From an uncultured Clostridia bacterium (GTDB lineage Bacteria; Bacillota; Clostridia; Christensenellales; Borkfalkiaceae): a stretch of 64,000 bases of DNA. Below are positions 45,611-55,439 of the stretch, in pieces. The translations under genes and the position numbers were made by a program. Each line of letters opens with the position of its first letter. The stretch's first letter is position 1. The notes below the pieces were generated by a model that ran no database searches, had not been told where the DNA came from, and worked only from the letters and a program-made list of their open reading frames with translations. The stretch spans positions 44,512-108,511 of the forward strand of contig CANQTD010000004.1 of the NCBI GenBank assembly GCA_947626685.1, read 5' to 3'.

Positions 45611-48301
45611 ATGAACAAATTCAAGAAAACGCTCATCGCCTTCCTCAGCGCGTTGTGCCTCGTGTGCACGGGCCTGTTTGTCGTCGCTTGCAACAACGAC
45701 AATGAAGAGAATAAGCCCGGGCCCGCAGAGAAGTACACGGTCACGCTCGACTATGAGGAAGAGCAGGGTACGGTCACGCTCGACCCTGCCGGCGGGAAGT
45801 ACGAAAAGGACGCGCAAGTGGAAGTCACCGTCACCGCGAAAGAAGGATACGCGGTCGACGCGTTCACCGTTTCGACCGATCCCGACGCAGCTCTCGACGA
45901 GCTCGGCGGCTACGTGCTCACCGTCACGGCAAACGTCACGATCACCGCGACTTTCAAAGAGACGGCACAGCCCGCTCCCTCGGAATTCCCCGAAGAGTTC
46001 CGCGGCACATGGAACAGCACGGGCGCGGAGGATTGGATCGTCACCATCACGAAGGACGCGCTGACCATTGCAGACAGCGAGGGGAACGCGATCGAATCGA
46101 CCACCACCATTACTTCCGTTGAGGATTTCGGCACGACGTTCACCACGATCGAGACGGTCGTAGACGAGACGACGTACACCGTCGGCCTCTATGCGAACGA
46201 TACCGTGCTCGGCTTCGAGACGGAGATCCCCGCCGAGGACGAGGATTCCTTCCCCACCCGTGCCACAATCTACTTTGTCAAGGATCCGCTTCCCGCGTTC
46301 TCCTTCTCTGAGGACGTCTATGGCAGCTGGACGGGCGAATCGCTCGACTACCCCGTCGAGATCGGGCCCAACGGCCTTACTTATGGCATTTCCGCAGGCA
46401 CGCTTGTGTATGCCGATGCTGAGAGCAACGAGTACTTCGTCATCGTCGACGGCGACCTCTATTGTATCATGCTCAGCGAGGATATGCTCTACTTCGGCGA
46501 CTACATGCTCACCCAAAGCGGCGCCGAAGCTCCCGAAAAGACCCCGCTCAACGCCGCATTCACGGGTACTTGGAAGGACGAGGCGGGCACCGTCACGCTC
46601 GTCGTGGATGAAAACGGCGACGTCACATGGAACGGCGCCGAGGCGACGCCTTTCTATGACGGCATGGTCGGCATCTATGTCGACGGCGTATCTTATTACG
46701 TCAACGTGAGCGCGACCAACACGCTCTATCTCGCAGGCGACACGCCCGATACTTCTTATACCCTCACGAAAGAGTTTGATTCTCTCACGGGAACCGAGCT
46801 CGAATCCGTCATCGGTACATGGAAGTCCTACGGGTTCGATCAGGACTATACGCTCACCATTACCGACAGCAGCGTAACGTTCACGGTCGACGAAGAGGGG
46901 ACCGCCACCGACGTGCCCTCCATTTTCTCCATCGTCACCGTGATCGATTCGGGAGAAGGTTATTATGATGAACAGACGTACGGCTATCTGTATTGGTTCG
47001 TCAACGGGCAACCCAAAGTATATGTGCTGACTCCATTGGGATCTTTGTGCCTCAACCATGAGTCGGAAGGCGACGAGTCGGATGAAATGCTTTGGTTCCT
47101 TCCGTCTCCGCTTCCCGAGATCACCGTCAAAAGTGCGCTCTATGGAACATGGATCGACAGCGAGGACGATACGTTCGACGCGCTCAAGATCGGTGCGGAC
47201 GGCATTTTTTGGGGCGAGAACAAATTGACGATCCTCTCTGAGGATTTCTATGAGAGCGATTCTTATTCCTACTACGATTATTACGCTTTCTGTGACGGAA
47301 CGATCTATGAAGTGTTTTATTCATCCGATGAGATAACGTTCTCCGACATTTTCGGCCTCGAAAAGGAACTCACCAAGAAACCCGACGATCAAGGCGGCGG
47401 CGGACAAGGCGGCGAGGGCGGCGGCGAAGATGTCGGCTCCACGACCGTTCCCGCATGGCTTTTGGGCACGTCCTATCTGAGCGTCGAAGGGCTCGGCATT
47501 CTCTCGATCGACGGGCAGGGCAAATTTGCGTGGAGCTCTTTCGCGCAGGTCACTCTCGTGGAGATCACCGATGAATCCATACCTCCGTATTCCATGGCTT
47601 TCACCGCGACGCTCAAGGTCAAAGTCGACGAGAACGCCGAAGAAGAGACCTATACGCTGACAGGGGACAGCAGCTCGATCACGGCGAGCGCGGGCCCCGA
47701 CACGATGGAATATAAATTCATTGCGACGAGAAAGGACATTCCCACGGAGTTCCGCGGAGTTTGGGAACTTTACGATAAGGCCGTTACGTGGACGTTTACC
47801 GACAGCAATGCGATCTGTGACGGCGAGACGTTTACAACGTTTGCTTCCGAATACGATACGCTCTATGTCGACAACGGAATGTCCGTCGTTGAGTTCACGC
47901 TCTTTGAAAGCGACAACAATGTGTTGATCGTTACGATGTCGATGTTTGGCGTTTCCATGTCGCAGGTGTACTACAAGCAGGGCGCAACCGTCGGCATGAA
48001 GAGCAACCCCACCGCGCTTGTTGGTACATGGAATGGGACGTCCGATTACGATGAAGAAGTCACGCTGACTTTCAATGCGGACGGAACCGTGGTCTTTGAG
48101 GACTTCAATGTTGTCGTGCTCGCATGCAATGAGAAGATCGGCGCGGATTCCAAGACGATCGTGATGACGCTCGCCGTCGACTATGACCTCGTTGAGGTCG
48201 AGATCGAGGTGACGAACGACGTTCCCGGGACGCTCGAATTCATGATTCCTTCCTACGGTACCACCTACACCTTCACGAAGGCGGCAGCGGCACAGGCATA
48301 A
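45611..48301 (+). CDS. Lipoprotein with divergent InlB repeat and lipocalin-like modules
   Basis: 896 residues. Lipobox VVAC. A divergent InlB/Flg_new-type domain (about 43-115: GTVTLDPAGGKYEKDAQVEVTVTAKEGY written as two halves) is followed by six or seven beta modules starting FRGTWNS, YGSWTGE, FTGTWKD, IGTWKSY, YGTWIDS, FRGVWEL and VGTWNGT. A Gly/Gln linker lies at about 595-615. No catalytic motif. AAGGAGAAAGGAT precedes the start. It belongs to the same family as 38607, 41575 and 48901. Base composition is a little more AT-rich than its neighbours in the second half. Confidence 0.82.
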   Translation: MNKFKKTLIAFLSALCLVCTGLFVVACNNDNEENKPGPAEKYTVTLDYEEEQGTVTLDPAGGKYEKDAQVEVTVTAKEGYAVDAFTVSTDPDAALDELGGYVLTVTANVTITATFKETAQPAPSEFPEEFRGTWNSTGAEDWIVTITKDALTIADSEGNAIESTTTITSVEDFGTTFTTIETVVDETTYTVGLYANDTVLGFETEIPAEDEDSFPTRATIYFVKDPLPAFSFSEDVYGSWTGESLDYPVEIGPNGLTYGISAGTLVYADAESNEYFVIVDGDLYCIMLSEDMLYFGDYMLTQSGAEAPEKTPLNAAFTGTWKDEAGTVTLVVDENGDVTWNGAEATPFYDGMVGIYVDGVSYYVNVSATNTLYLAGDTPDTSYTLTKEFDSLTGTELESVIGTWKSYGFDQDYTLTITDSSVTFTVDEEGTATDVPSIFSIVTVIDSGEGYYDEQTYGYLYWFVNGQPKVYVLTPLGSLCLNHESEGDESDEMLWFLPSPLPEITVKSALYGTWIDSEDDTFDALKIGADGIFWGENKLTILSEDFYESDSYSYYDYYAFCDGTIYEVFYSSDEITFSDIFGLEKELTKKPDDQGGGGQGGEGGGEDVGSTTVPAWLLGTSYLSVEGLGILSIDGQGKFAWSSFAQVTLVEITDESIPPYSMAFTATLKVKVDENAEEETYTLTGDSSSITASAGPDTMEYKFIATRKDIPTEFRGVWELYDKAVTWTFTDSNAICDGETFTTFASEYDTLYVDNGMSVVEFTLFESDNNVLIVTMSMFGVSMSQVYYKQGATVGMKSNPTALVGTWNGTSDYDEEVTLTFNADGTVVFEDFNVVVLACNEKIGADSKTIVMTLAVDYDLVEVEIEVTNDVPGTLEFMIPSYGTTYTFTKAAAAQA

Positions 48302-48379
48302 ACTCAGCGAACGGAAAAGATCCCGCCCGAGGCTCTCTTGGGCGGCTCTTTTCTACAAAAAACTTTGAGATCGGCAGCG

Positions 48380-48880
48380 AAGTAGGGGGTGGTATGAGGA
48401 GAGCGGCTCCTCGGCTGCCCCTTGAGGGGGAGCTCCGCCGTAGGCGGTGCCCCGCGCGCACTATTTGCGACTAAGCGCGGCACGAGGAGCGGAGCGACGA
48501 AGTAGGGGGTTCGCTCATATCAAAACCCCTTTCCCCCGCTACGCGGGTACTTTCCCCAAAGGGGACAGCAAGAAAGCCTTCCCCCTGCGGGGGGAAGGTG
48601 GCACGGCATAGCCGTGACGGATGAGGGGGGCTCCCAATCACGTCACCCTGAGCGGAGGCGTAAGCCGTAGTCGAATGGGTGTCCGCATTATAATAAGGAC
48701 ATGTTTCGACTACGCCCTTACGGGCTCCGCTCAACATGACGTGATTTAGAACACCCCCTCCGTGGGAGGGGGATGAAGGGGGTGGGGCGAACTCCAAATA
48801 ATGTCAACGTAACTAAAATCGTACCCACCTCAGTCACTCCGTGACAGCTCCTCCTCGGGAGGCGCCGAGAGCGTCCTGCA
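48380..48880. repeat. Interspersed repeat cluster between lipoprotein genes
   Basis: CTCC module (48405-48445), GCGCGCACTATTT module (48450-48510), CAAAACCCCTTTCCCCC hairpin element (48525-48572), GGGGGGAAGGTGGCACGG module (48575-48630), the fold-back element (listed), and CTCCTCC hairpins up to 48868. No gene. No separate promoter is visible between the repeats and the start at 48901. Confidence 0.85.
48636..48745 (+). repeat. Fold-back repeat, copy 4 (most complete)
   Basis: 110 bp that fold almost end to end: AATCACGTCA/TGACGTGATT, TGAGCGGAG/CTCCGCTCA, CGTAAG/CTTACG, GTAGTCGAA/TTCGACTAC, TGTCC/GGACA around a loop containing TATAAT. Confidence 0.9.
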
Positions 48881-48900
48881 AATAAAAAAAGGAGATCGCC

Positions 48901-50637
48901 ATGAAACAATTCGTCAAGAGAGCGGCCGCGCTGTGCCTTGCATTTGCGGCATGCGCCTGTTTCGCCGCGTGCGGAGGGAACGACGAGCCGCCTGTTCCCG
49001 CCGTCCAATACCGCGTCACCGCGCAGTTCGACCCCGCGCAGGGGAACGTCTCCCTCTCGAGCGGTTTGGTCGCCGCGGGGGAGAGCGTCACCGTCGCCGT
49101 CACCGCGAACGAGGGATATGAGACGGGCGCGGTCACAATCGAGCCCGAGGGCGGCAAGGCGGTTTCCGCCCAACTTGACGTGGAAGGGAGCTTTACGTTC
49201 GTTCCGTCGGCGGATACCCTCGTCCGCGCGGATTTCACCCGAAAGACAGCCGAGGCGTACACCATGTCCGTCTCCCTCTCCGCGTTTGCGGGGGCGCACG
49301 GGAGCGTCCGCTTCGTCCCCGAAAAGGAGCTGTATGCCGCAGGGGAGACGGTGACCGCCGTCCCCGTGCCGCATGAGGGGTATGAAACGGGCTCGGTGAC
49401 GGCAAACGGCATTCCGCTCACTTTGGGCGAAGAGGGCTATCCCTTTGAAGTGGAGGGCGATACGCTCGTCAGCGCGACGTTCTATCCCGCTGCGGAAGGG
49501 CTGCCCGAGACGGAGACCTCGTTCGCCGTTGCATTCCGCGGCCGCTGGACGCGCGTGGGGGACGGCGACCCGCTCTATATCGGGCGCAACAAGATGAGCC
49601 TCGGCGAGAGCGCGGTGACTTCCGCCACAGCGAACGGCGAAGGGGGCGAACAGAGCTATGCCTTCACCCTCGGCGGCATCGCGTATTCGCTCTCATGGTA
49701 CAATTTCAACTACACGGTGGGGTACGTTCTGCATCTTCTCGACTACACAAACGGGGGGAGCGCATACTATGTGAAAGACCCTCTCCCCGCTCCCGCGATC
49801 GAGGAGCACTTCTTCGGCGAGTGGAAGGAGGACGGCGGCGGGCGCAAGCTCTCCGTCTCGGAAAACTCCTTCACGTTCGGCGGCGCAGAGGTGGAGACGG
49901 CGGTCGATCTCGGCTACTTCGAGACGTCTGCCGATGAGTTCCACGGCCCCATTGATTCGCACATGTACGCCTTCTTTGCGGACGGCGAGCCCCATCTCCT
50001 CGGCTGGTACCCCGACGGGAGCTGCCCCACCGTGGACGCGCGCACCTATTCGGAGGATGTCGAACGTCCCTACACGTTTTCCGCGCTCTTCCGCGGCAAA
50101 TGGAAGAGCCTCGACGGGAAAACCGAGCTGACCGTGTCCGAGAGCGAGCTTCTCGTCAACGGGACCGCATGCCCCGTGCAGGGGAACGGCGAATACGCCT
50201 TCTCGCTCACGCTGAGCGGCACGGAGTACGAGGCTTCCATCTACAACGCGAGCGACTATGTGCTGCAACTCACGAGCTATCTCTATGACGAAAACGGGCT
50301 CATCTCGGGCATGAACTTCCTCTACTTCCTCAGCGAGGCCCTGCCCGAGACCGCCGTCGACGAAGCCCTCTACGGGACGTACGGCGGACAAAACGGCGCG
50401 GATGACGTTACGGTCTCCTCCGGAGGCATATTCTGGGGACAGGACGCCGCGGTCGTGATCTCGGGCGAAAAGCGCGACGACGGCTACGTCTACACCATCG
50501 CCGTGCGCGGCGCGATCTACACGCTCTCCTACCTCAACCTCTGGGCGGGGTACGGGGAGGAGGACGAGATCCCCGAGGATCTCCCCGAATGGCTGTTCTC
50601 GCTCGACGGGGAAGCCCACTACGAATTCACGGTCTGA
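48901..50637 (+). CDS. Lipoprotein with two InlB-type repeats and GRW/GKW modules
   Basis: 578 residues. Lipobox FAAC. Two divergent InlB/Flg_new_2-type repeats (about 37-113 and 120-200; NEGYETGAVTIEPEGG and HEGYETGSVTANG are parallel phrases), then beta modules starting FRGRWTR, FFGEWKE, FRGKWKS and YGTYGGQ. No catalytic motif. AAAGGAG before the start, which lies only 20 bases from a repeat block. The giant gene at 50652 follows after 14 bases and is probably co-transcribed, making this pair analogous to the lipoprotein-giant pair at 27024-33829. Confidence 0.8.
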   Translation: MKQFVKRAAALCLAFAACACFAACGGNDEPPVPAVQYRVTAQFDPAQGNVSLSSGLVAAGESVTVAVTANEGYETGAVTIEPEGGKAVSAQLDVEGSFTFVPSADTLVRADFTRKTAEAYTMSVSLSAFAGAHGSVRFVPEKELYAAGETVTAVPVPHEGYETGSVTANGIPLTLGEEGYPFEVEGDTLVSATFYPAAEGLPETETSFAVAFRGRWTRVGDGDPLYIGRNKMSLGESAVTSATANGEGGEQSYAFTLGGIAYSLSWYNFNYTVGYVLHLLDYTNGGSAYYVKDPLPAPAIEEHFFGEWKEDGGGRKLSVSENSFTFGGAEVETAVDLGYFETSADEFHGPIDSHMYAFFADGEPHLLGWYPDGSCPTVDARTYSEDVERPYTFSALFRGKWKSLDGKTELTVSESELLVNGTACPVQGNGEYAFSLTLSGTEYEASIYNASDYVLQLTSYLYDENGLISGMNFLYFLSEALPETAVDEALYGTYGGQNGADDVTVSSGGIFWGQDAAVVISGEKRDDGYVYTIAVRGAIYTLSYLNLWAGYGEEDEIPEDLPEWLFSLDGEAHYEFTV

Positions 50638-50651
50638 CGCAGGAGAAAGAT

Positions 50652-53600
50652 ATGAAACTGAAAAAAAGCATTCTTGCGCTCATCGCGGCGGCCGCCCTTC
50701 TCTTCGTGTGCGCGGCATGCGGCGGAAAGACTTACACGCTCACGCTCGACGCAAACGGGGGTACCATGTCCGCGACTTCCCTCTCGCTGAAAGAGGGAGA
50801 CAACGTATATGACGCGGTGAAAGACCTTGTTCCCGAAAAGGACGGGCTTTTATTCGGCGGGTGGTTCGAAGGGAAAAGCGAACTTTCCCCCTCGCGCACC
50901 ATGCCCGCTTCCCCGCTCACGCTCACGGCGCGCTACAAGGCGGGATACACCGCCGAAGTCTATTTGCAGAGCGGCGCGCAGTATCTCCTCTCGGAGAGCG
51001 ATTGCTTTTCGGGCTACGCCTACACGGAGAGCGAATTTACCGTGGACGCGCCCGACATTGCGGGCTACCTGTACGCCCCCGCCTATACGGGGAGCGTGGC
51101 GACTCTCACGATCTCGGAGAACGCCGCGGAGAACGTGTTCAAACTCTACTACGCCGCAGCCGTGGCGGGGCGGATCGTGTACAACGCGAACGCGCCCGAG
51201 GGAACGAGTGCTTCGGGCGTCATGGCGGACACCGTTGCGGGCGCGGACGGAAAAGCCGCGGCCTCGGAGAACGGGTTCGCCGTCGCGGGGTACCGTTTCG
51301 CGGGGTGGAGCACTTCGCCGCGCGGGTCGGTGAACTATGCCGCGGGCGACGAGATCTCCCTGAGCGGCACGCTCAACCTGTATGCCGTTTGGGACATGGG
51401 GTACCCCGATCGCTTCGGCGGCAACGATCTCATCTTTTTGCCGCAGACGGAAGCGGGCGTTGCGATCCTCTCGCGCGGGAGCGCGGAGATACGCGGAACG
51501 GTGGACGGCGACGGGCTTCTCTTCACCCTCGCAGGCAGCGAACTCCGCGGCAAGATCTTTGCGGACACGCGCACCTTTGCCTTTGCGCGCGAGGAGCTCG
51601 AGGGCACTTACACGGCCCTCAGCCCTTACTACGACCCCGCTACGGGCGGACAGGCGCGGGAAGAGGGGAATCTTCTCACCGTTGACGCCTTCGGCACGGC
51701 GGTCCACAGCTACGCCGATCCCGCAACGGGCAGCCCGCTCTCCGACGGGGGCGTCCTCATCTACAACATTCAAACGGACGAGTATCTCTTCTATATTTTG
51801 GAAGGGAACGCCGCGGGCGGCGGCTTTGTGTTCCGCCTCGACCGCGCCGCCATGACCTTCTCCTCCACCTACGGCGAGGGCGGAGCGTACACCGAGTTCT
51901 ACACGGGCGACGGCACGACGGGCGCTTTCGGCGAGGGCGGCGTGTACCTCGACGGCTACGGCGGCATCACGTTTTACAGCTTTTTCCCGGGGGTGTATTG
52001 GATCGAGGACGTGTACACCAACGGCACCGATTTCTATATCTATAAGATCGGCGCGATCATGGAGGAGATCAACGATCAGGCGAGGGACGTGCTCGGGTTC
52101 GAAGTCGAGGACGGCAAATTCCGCCTCTCCTTCTACACCATTCCCCTCAACGAATACGACTACGGCTACGTCACCCCCAAAGCGGAGGCGGGTTCGTACG
52201 CCTCGGACGAGGGGACGCTCGAGCTCGACGGCTACCGCATGTTCCCCGACAGCGCGACTTACACCGACGGGAACGGCTCCGTGAGCGGCATGTACGACGT
52301 GACGGCGACCCCGCGCGGCGAACTGGTCGTGAGGCTCATCGTGAGCGATCCCTCGGGCATGCCTACGGGCTCGACGCTCTACTTCCGCATAGCGGAGGGG
52401 CAGGACGGCTACTCGCTCACCCCCGCGGACGCGCCTTCCGAGACGGAGTACATCCTTCTCGAGGACGGCAATTTCTCCTACCGCACCGTGCTCGCCGTCT
52501 ATGGGGAGAGCTACGAGGGCGTCGAGGGCGCGGTGAAGGCGAGCCTTCTCGTCCCGCTTTCGGAGGGGGCGGCCGATTACGTTGAGGGCGCGGCGGGGTA
52601 CGTCACCGTGCGCGAACTTGCGGAGGGGGCTTCCCTCTACACCTTCACCCGCACCGAAGAGAAGGGCGCGTTCGGCCTTCCCTCGGAATTTGTCTGCATG
52701 CTCTCGGCGGCGTACGACAATTACTATTTCAGCCGCGAGCTCTACTATGTGTTCTCGTACACCTACGGCGAGACCGAGACGGTCCGCTACCGCACCGTGA
52801 CGGGCACGGACGGCGGCGAGATCTGGTATATGGACGTGAGCGTCAACGGGCTCGGCTCTCTCTATTTCGACAGGTACGGCGACGTCTATGCGGGCGGCAT
52901 GACCGTCTACACGAACGGGGAGTACACCTTCGGCAGCGTCGGCGTCTTTGTCTATCCCGGTGAGGACGGCGCGGCGCACACCCTCTACTTCGACCTCGAA
53001 CTGGACGGAAACGGCGAACCCGCGTACTTCACCGAGATCGAAGAGCTCGAATACCCGCTCTACGAACGGCTTCCGGACGGCACGCTCGCCGTCTCCACCG
53101 TGCGCCTTCTCATGCGCGGCAGCGAGGCGATCTATTCCCCGAGCGGCTTTGCGGAAGGGGCGGACGACGCCATGCGCCTCTCGGTGCAGCGCGCGGGGGC
53201 TTCCGCGCTGGGCGAGCCCGTCTATTCGTTCGTCACGGAGGAGGGCGTTCTTGTGTTCTCCGCGGTCCTCGAAGAGATCTCCTACGCCGACATCATGGAA
53301 GTGGTCGACATTTGGGTGTACTGCGTCTACAACGGCGGTGCGGACGGCGAATTTACGGGCGAGGGAACGCTCGAACTCGACGGCTACCGCACGGCCCTCT
53401 ATACGGGCGCGAACGGCAGACCGCTCCGCGGCACGTTTACGCTGAGCGCGGACGGCAAGGCGGTCCGTTTTGCGGGCGAGAACGGCGAGAACTTTCTCTT
53501 CGGTCTCGACGGCAAGAACTTCTCCGTGCTCGACGGGGTGTACGGCAGCTACGAACTCGGCTACCGCGGCGACGCCTTCCGCCTCGTCTTTGACGGAAAG

Positions 53601-55364
53601 GGCAACGTCGCGGTCTGGAACTACAATCTGTTCTTGGGGGACGGCATCTACAATGTGCTCGACGCGGAGAACGTCGAGGTGCGCGTGTTCGCCGATCTCG
53701 GCGACGGGGTGGAGAGCTTCACCCTCGCCCTCCGCATGGACGAACTCATCGTGCTCGGGGAGAGCGCGAAAGGGGTGTTCGTGGGCGACGACTGGTCGGT
53801 GCTCGAGCTCGACGGCTACGAGTTCGGCTTCTACTACGCCGCAGACGGCAGCGCGGGCGAACAGATACGCTATCGCGTCGTCAGCGAAGAGGACGGCCTC
53901 ATCGTGCTCTACGGGTCGGATACGACCTATCTCCTCGACCGCGAAAAGGGGAGTTTTTCCCGCCCCATCCTCTTTTCTGAGGACCGCGCTTACTATTCGG
54001 AGAAATTCTCCCCGCTCATCTTCTCGGAGGAGGGCAACCTCAACTGCGACAGCGATTACGGCTACTACCGCCTCACGGAGACGGGCGTGCGCCTCTATCT
54101 GGAACAGAGCGGCGGATACCGCGTCTACGACGCCGCCGCAGATGAAAAAAGCATCGGCGTGAACGGCACCGAGTACTTCCGCTACACTTACGGGACGGAG
54201 GTCGTCTTTACGGGGAGCGTACGGCTCAGCTATGGCGAGACCGACATTTCTGAGGACGCCACCCTCACTTTCACGCCCGACGGCAGCGAAATGTTCTATG
54301 CGCGCGGCGTGTTCACCGTGGGGGAGAACGCGTACAGCGTGGTCGTCGTCAACCGCCACTGGGCGGGGGACCGCTACCGCGGCATGGCCCTCTACGACGA
54401 GATCGAGTATTCCTATTCCGACTTTACGGAGTACGCGCTTAAAGCCGACGGAACGGGGACGTTCACGGTGATCGGCGGGCGCGTCGAGACGACGATGTAC
54501 GACGGATTCGAGGAAGGGCCTTATCTCACCGAATGGTACGTCGGATTCGGCCCCGTGCGCGCTTCCGAGACCTTTGTCTCGGGCATGGTATATGCGAACG
54601 GCGCCGAGCTCACCTTTGAGAACGCGCCCGTTGAGGCGACGCTCTGGGATACGGCGGACATGGGCTACCGCTACATGGCGGTGTTCGAAGAGGATGGCAC
54701 GCAGTATGCGGTGTTCTACTACAAGTACAGCGCGTACGGCACGGATGCCGATTATTGGTTGTATATGATCGCGACATATAGCGTTGTGGAGACGGAGGGC
54801 TACTCCGTCGGCGTCGCGCGCTACTATGCCTCGAACGAAGGGTTCGCCTTCCCCTCGATCGTGCAGGGCGACCCGTTCGGCGTCGTCCTCTACGATGAGA
54901 ACGGCGAGGTGCTCATGGGGTACAACGCCGCGTTCAACGGCGACGGCAAGACGGCATGGCTCATCGGCATCGGGAGCTTCGATCCCTCCGTCTCCGAGGG
55001 CAGGCTCGGCTCCATCTATGAGATCGTGTTTGCGGACGGCGCGCTTTCCTCCGTCACCGTCACCGAGTACAAGGTCCGTCAGGGCATCGGCTCCAACGCG
55101 GGCGGCTACTACTTTGCGAACTTCTTCATGGACGGGGACGGCTCGATCGCGGGCCCCGCGTCCCTTGCGATCAGCACGGGAGAGGGGTATAGCTACCTGC
55201 GGTTCAGCTCGGTGGAGAGCGTCGGCGAAAACGTATGGATCTTCCACGGATTGGACGGCTACGACTATACCATGTCCGTGGGGACGGGTGCGGACGGCGG
55301 ATTTCTCACCGATGAAACGGGCGAATATTTGCAGATCTCGCTCACTGTGTCCGCGAGGAGTTGA
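50652..55364 (+). CDS. Giant InlB-repeat lipoprotein, paralog (1570 residues)
   Basis: Lipobox VCAAC. N-terminal InlB B-repeats (TLTLDANGG, FGGWFEGKS; VAGYRFAGWST) and the phrases LTARYKAGYTAEVYLQ and LYAVWDMGYPDRF align along the length with the 28691 product, so the two are true paralogs. The remainder is again a string of beta modules with GTLELDGYRxxxYTxxNGxxxxGTF patterns (about 510, 540, 905, 1010). No enzyme motif. AGGAGAAAG precedes the start at 50652. It is followed by a good terminator. Surface adhesion or ligand binding is the most likely role. Confidence 0.83.
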   Translation: MKLKKSILALIAAAALLFVCAACGGKTYTLTLDANGGTMSATSLSLKEGDNVYDAVKDLVPEKDGLLFGGWFEGKSELSPSRTMPASPLTLTARYKAGYTAEVYLQSGAQYLLSESDCFSGYAYTESEFTVDAPDIAGYLYAPAYTGSVATLTISENAAENVFKLYYAAAVAGRIVYNANAPEGTSASGVMADTVAGADGKAAASENGFAVAGYRFAGWSTSPRGSVNYAAGDEISLSGTLNLYAVWDMGYPDRFGGNDLIFLPQTEAGVAILSRGSAEIRGTVDGDGLLFTLAGSELRGKIFADTRTFAFAREELEGTYTALSPYYDPATGGQAREEGNLLTVDAFGTAVHSYADPATGSPLSDGGVLIYNIQTDEYLFYILEGNAAGGGFVFRLDRAAMTFSSTYGEGGAYTEFYTGDGTTGAFGEGGVYLDGYGGITFYSFFPGVYWIEDVYTNGTDFYIYKIGAIMEEINDQARDVLGFEVEDGKFRLSFYTIPLNEYDYGYVTPKAEAGSYASDEGTLELDGYRMFPDSATYTDGNGSVSGMYDVTATPRGELVVRLIVSDPSGMPTGSTLYFRIAEGQDGYSLTPADAPSETEYILLEDGNFSYRTVLAVYGESYEGVEGAVKASLLVPLSEGAADYVEGAAGYVTVRELAEGASLYTFTRTEEKGAFGLPSEFVCMLSAAYDNYYFSRELYYVFSYTYGETETVRYRTVTGTDGGEIWYMDVSVNGLGSLYFDRYGDVYAGGMTVYTNGEYTFGSVGVFVYPGEDGAAHTLYFDLELDGNGEPAYFTEIEELEYPLYERLPDGTLAVSTVRLLMRGSEAIYSPSGFAEGADDAMRLSVQRAGASALGEPVYSFVTEEGVLVFSAVLEEISYADIMEVVDIWVYCVYNGGADGEFTGEGTLELDGYRTALYTGANGRPLRGTFTLSADGKAVRFAGENGENFLFGLDGKNFSVLDGVYGSYELGYRGDAFRLVFDGKGNVAVWNYNLFLGDGIYNVLDAENVEVRVFADLGDGVESFTLALRMDELIVLGESAKGVFVGDDWSVLELDGYEFGFYYAADGSAGEQIRYRVVSEEDGLIVLYGSDTTYLLDREKGSFSRPILFSEDRAYYSEKFSPLIFSEEGNLNCDSDYGYYRLTETGVRLYLEQSGGYRVYDAAADEKSIGVNGTEYFRYTYGTEVVFTGSVRLSYGETDISEDATLTFTPDGSEMFYARGVFTVGENAYSVVVVNRHWAGDRYRGMALYDEIEYSYSDFTEYALKADGTGTFTVIGGRVETTMYDGFEEGPYLTEWYVGFGPVRASETFVSGMVYANGAELTFENAPVEATLWDTADMGYRYMAVFEEDGTQYAVFYYKYSAYGTDADYWLYMIATYSVVETEGYSVGVARYYASNEGFAFPSIVQGDPFGVVLYDENGEVLMGYNAAFNGDGKTAWLIGIGSFDPSVSEGRLGSIYEIVFADGALSSVTVTEYKVRQGIGSNAGGYYFANFFMDGDGSIAGPASLAISTGEGYSYLRFSSVESVGENVWIFHGLDGYDYTMSVGTGADGGFLTDETGEYLQISLTVSARS

Positions 55365-55393
55365 AGGGCCGCTTTTCGCCGCAAATTGTTTTG

Positions 55394-55430
55394 AAAAAGG
55401 ATCCTGCGTTTTCCCGCAGGATTCTTTTTA
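55394..55430 (+). terminator. Terminator of the second giant lipoprotein
   Basis: ATCCTGCG/CGCAGGAT stem, 6-nt loop, then TCTTTTTA. Confidence 0.85.
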
Positions 55431-55439
55431 TGGAAAGGG

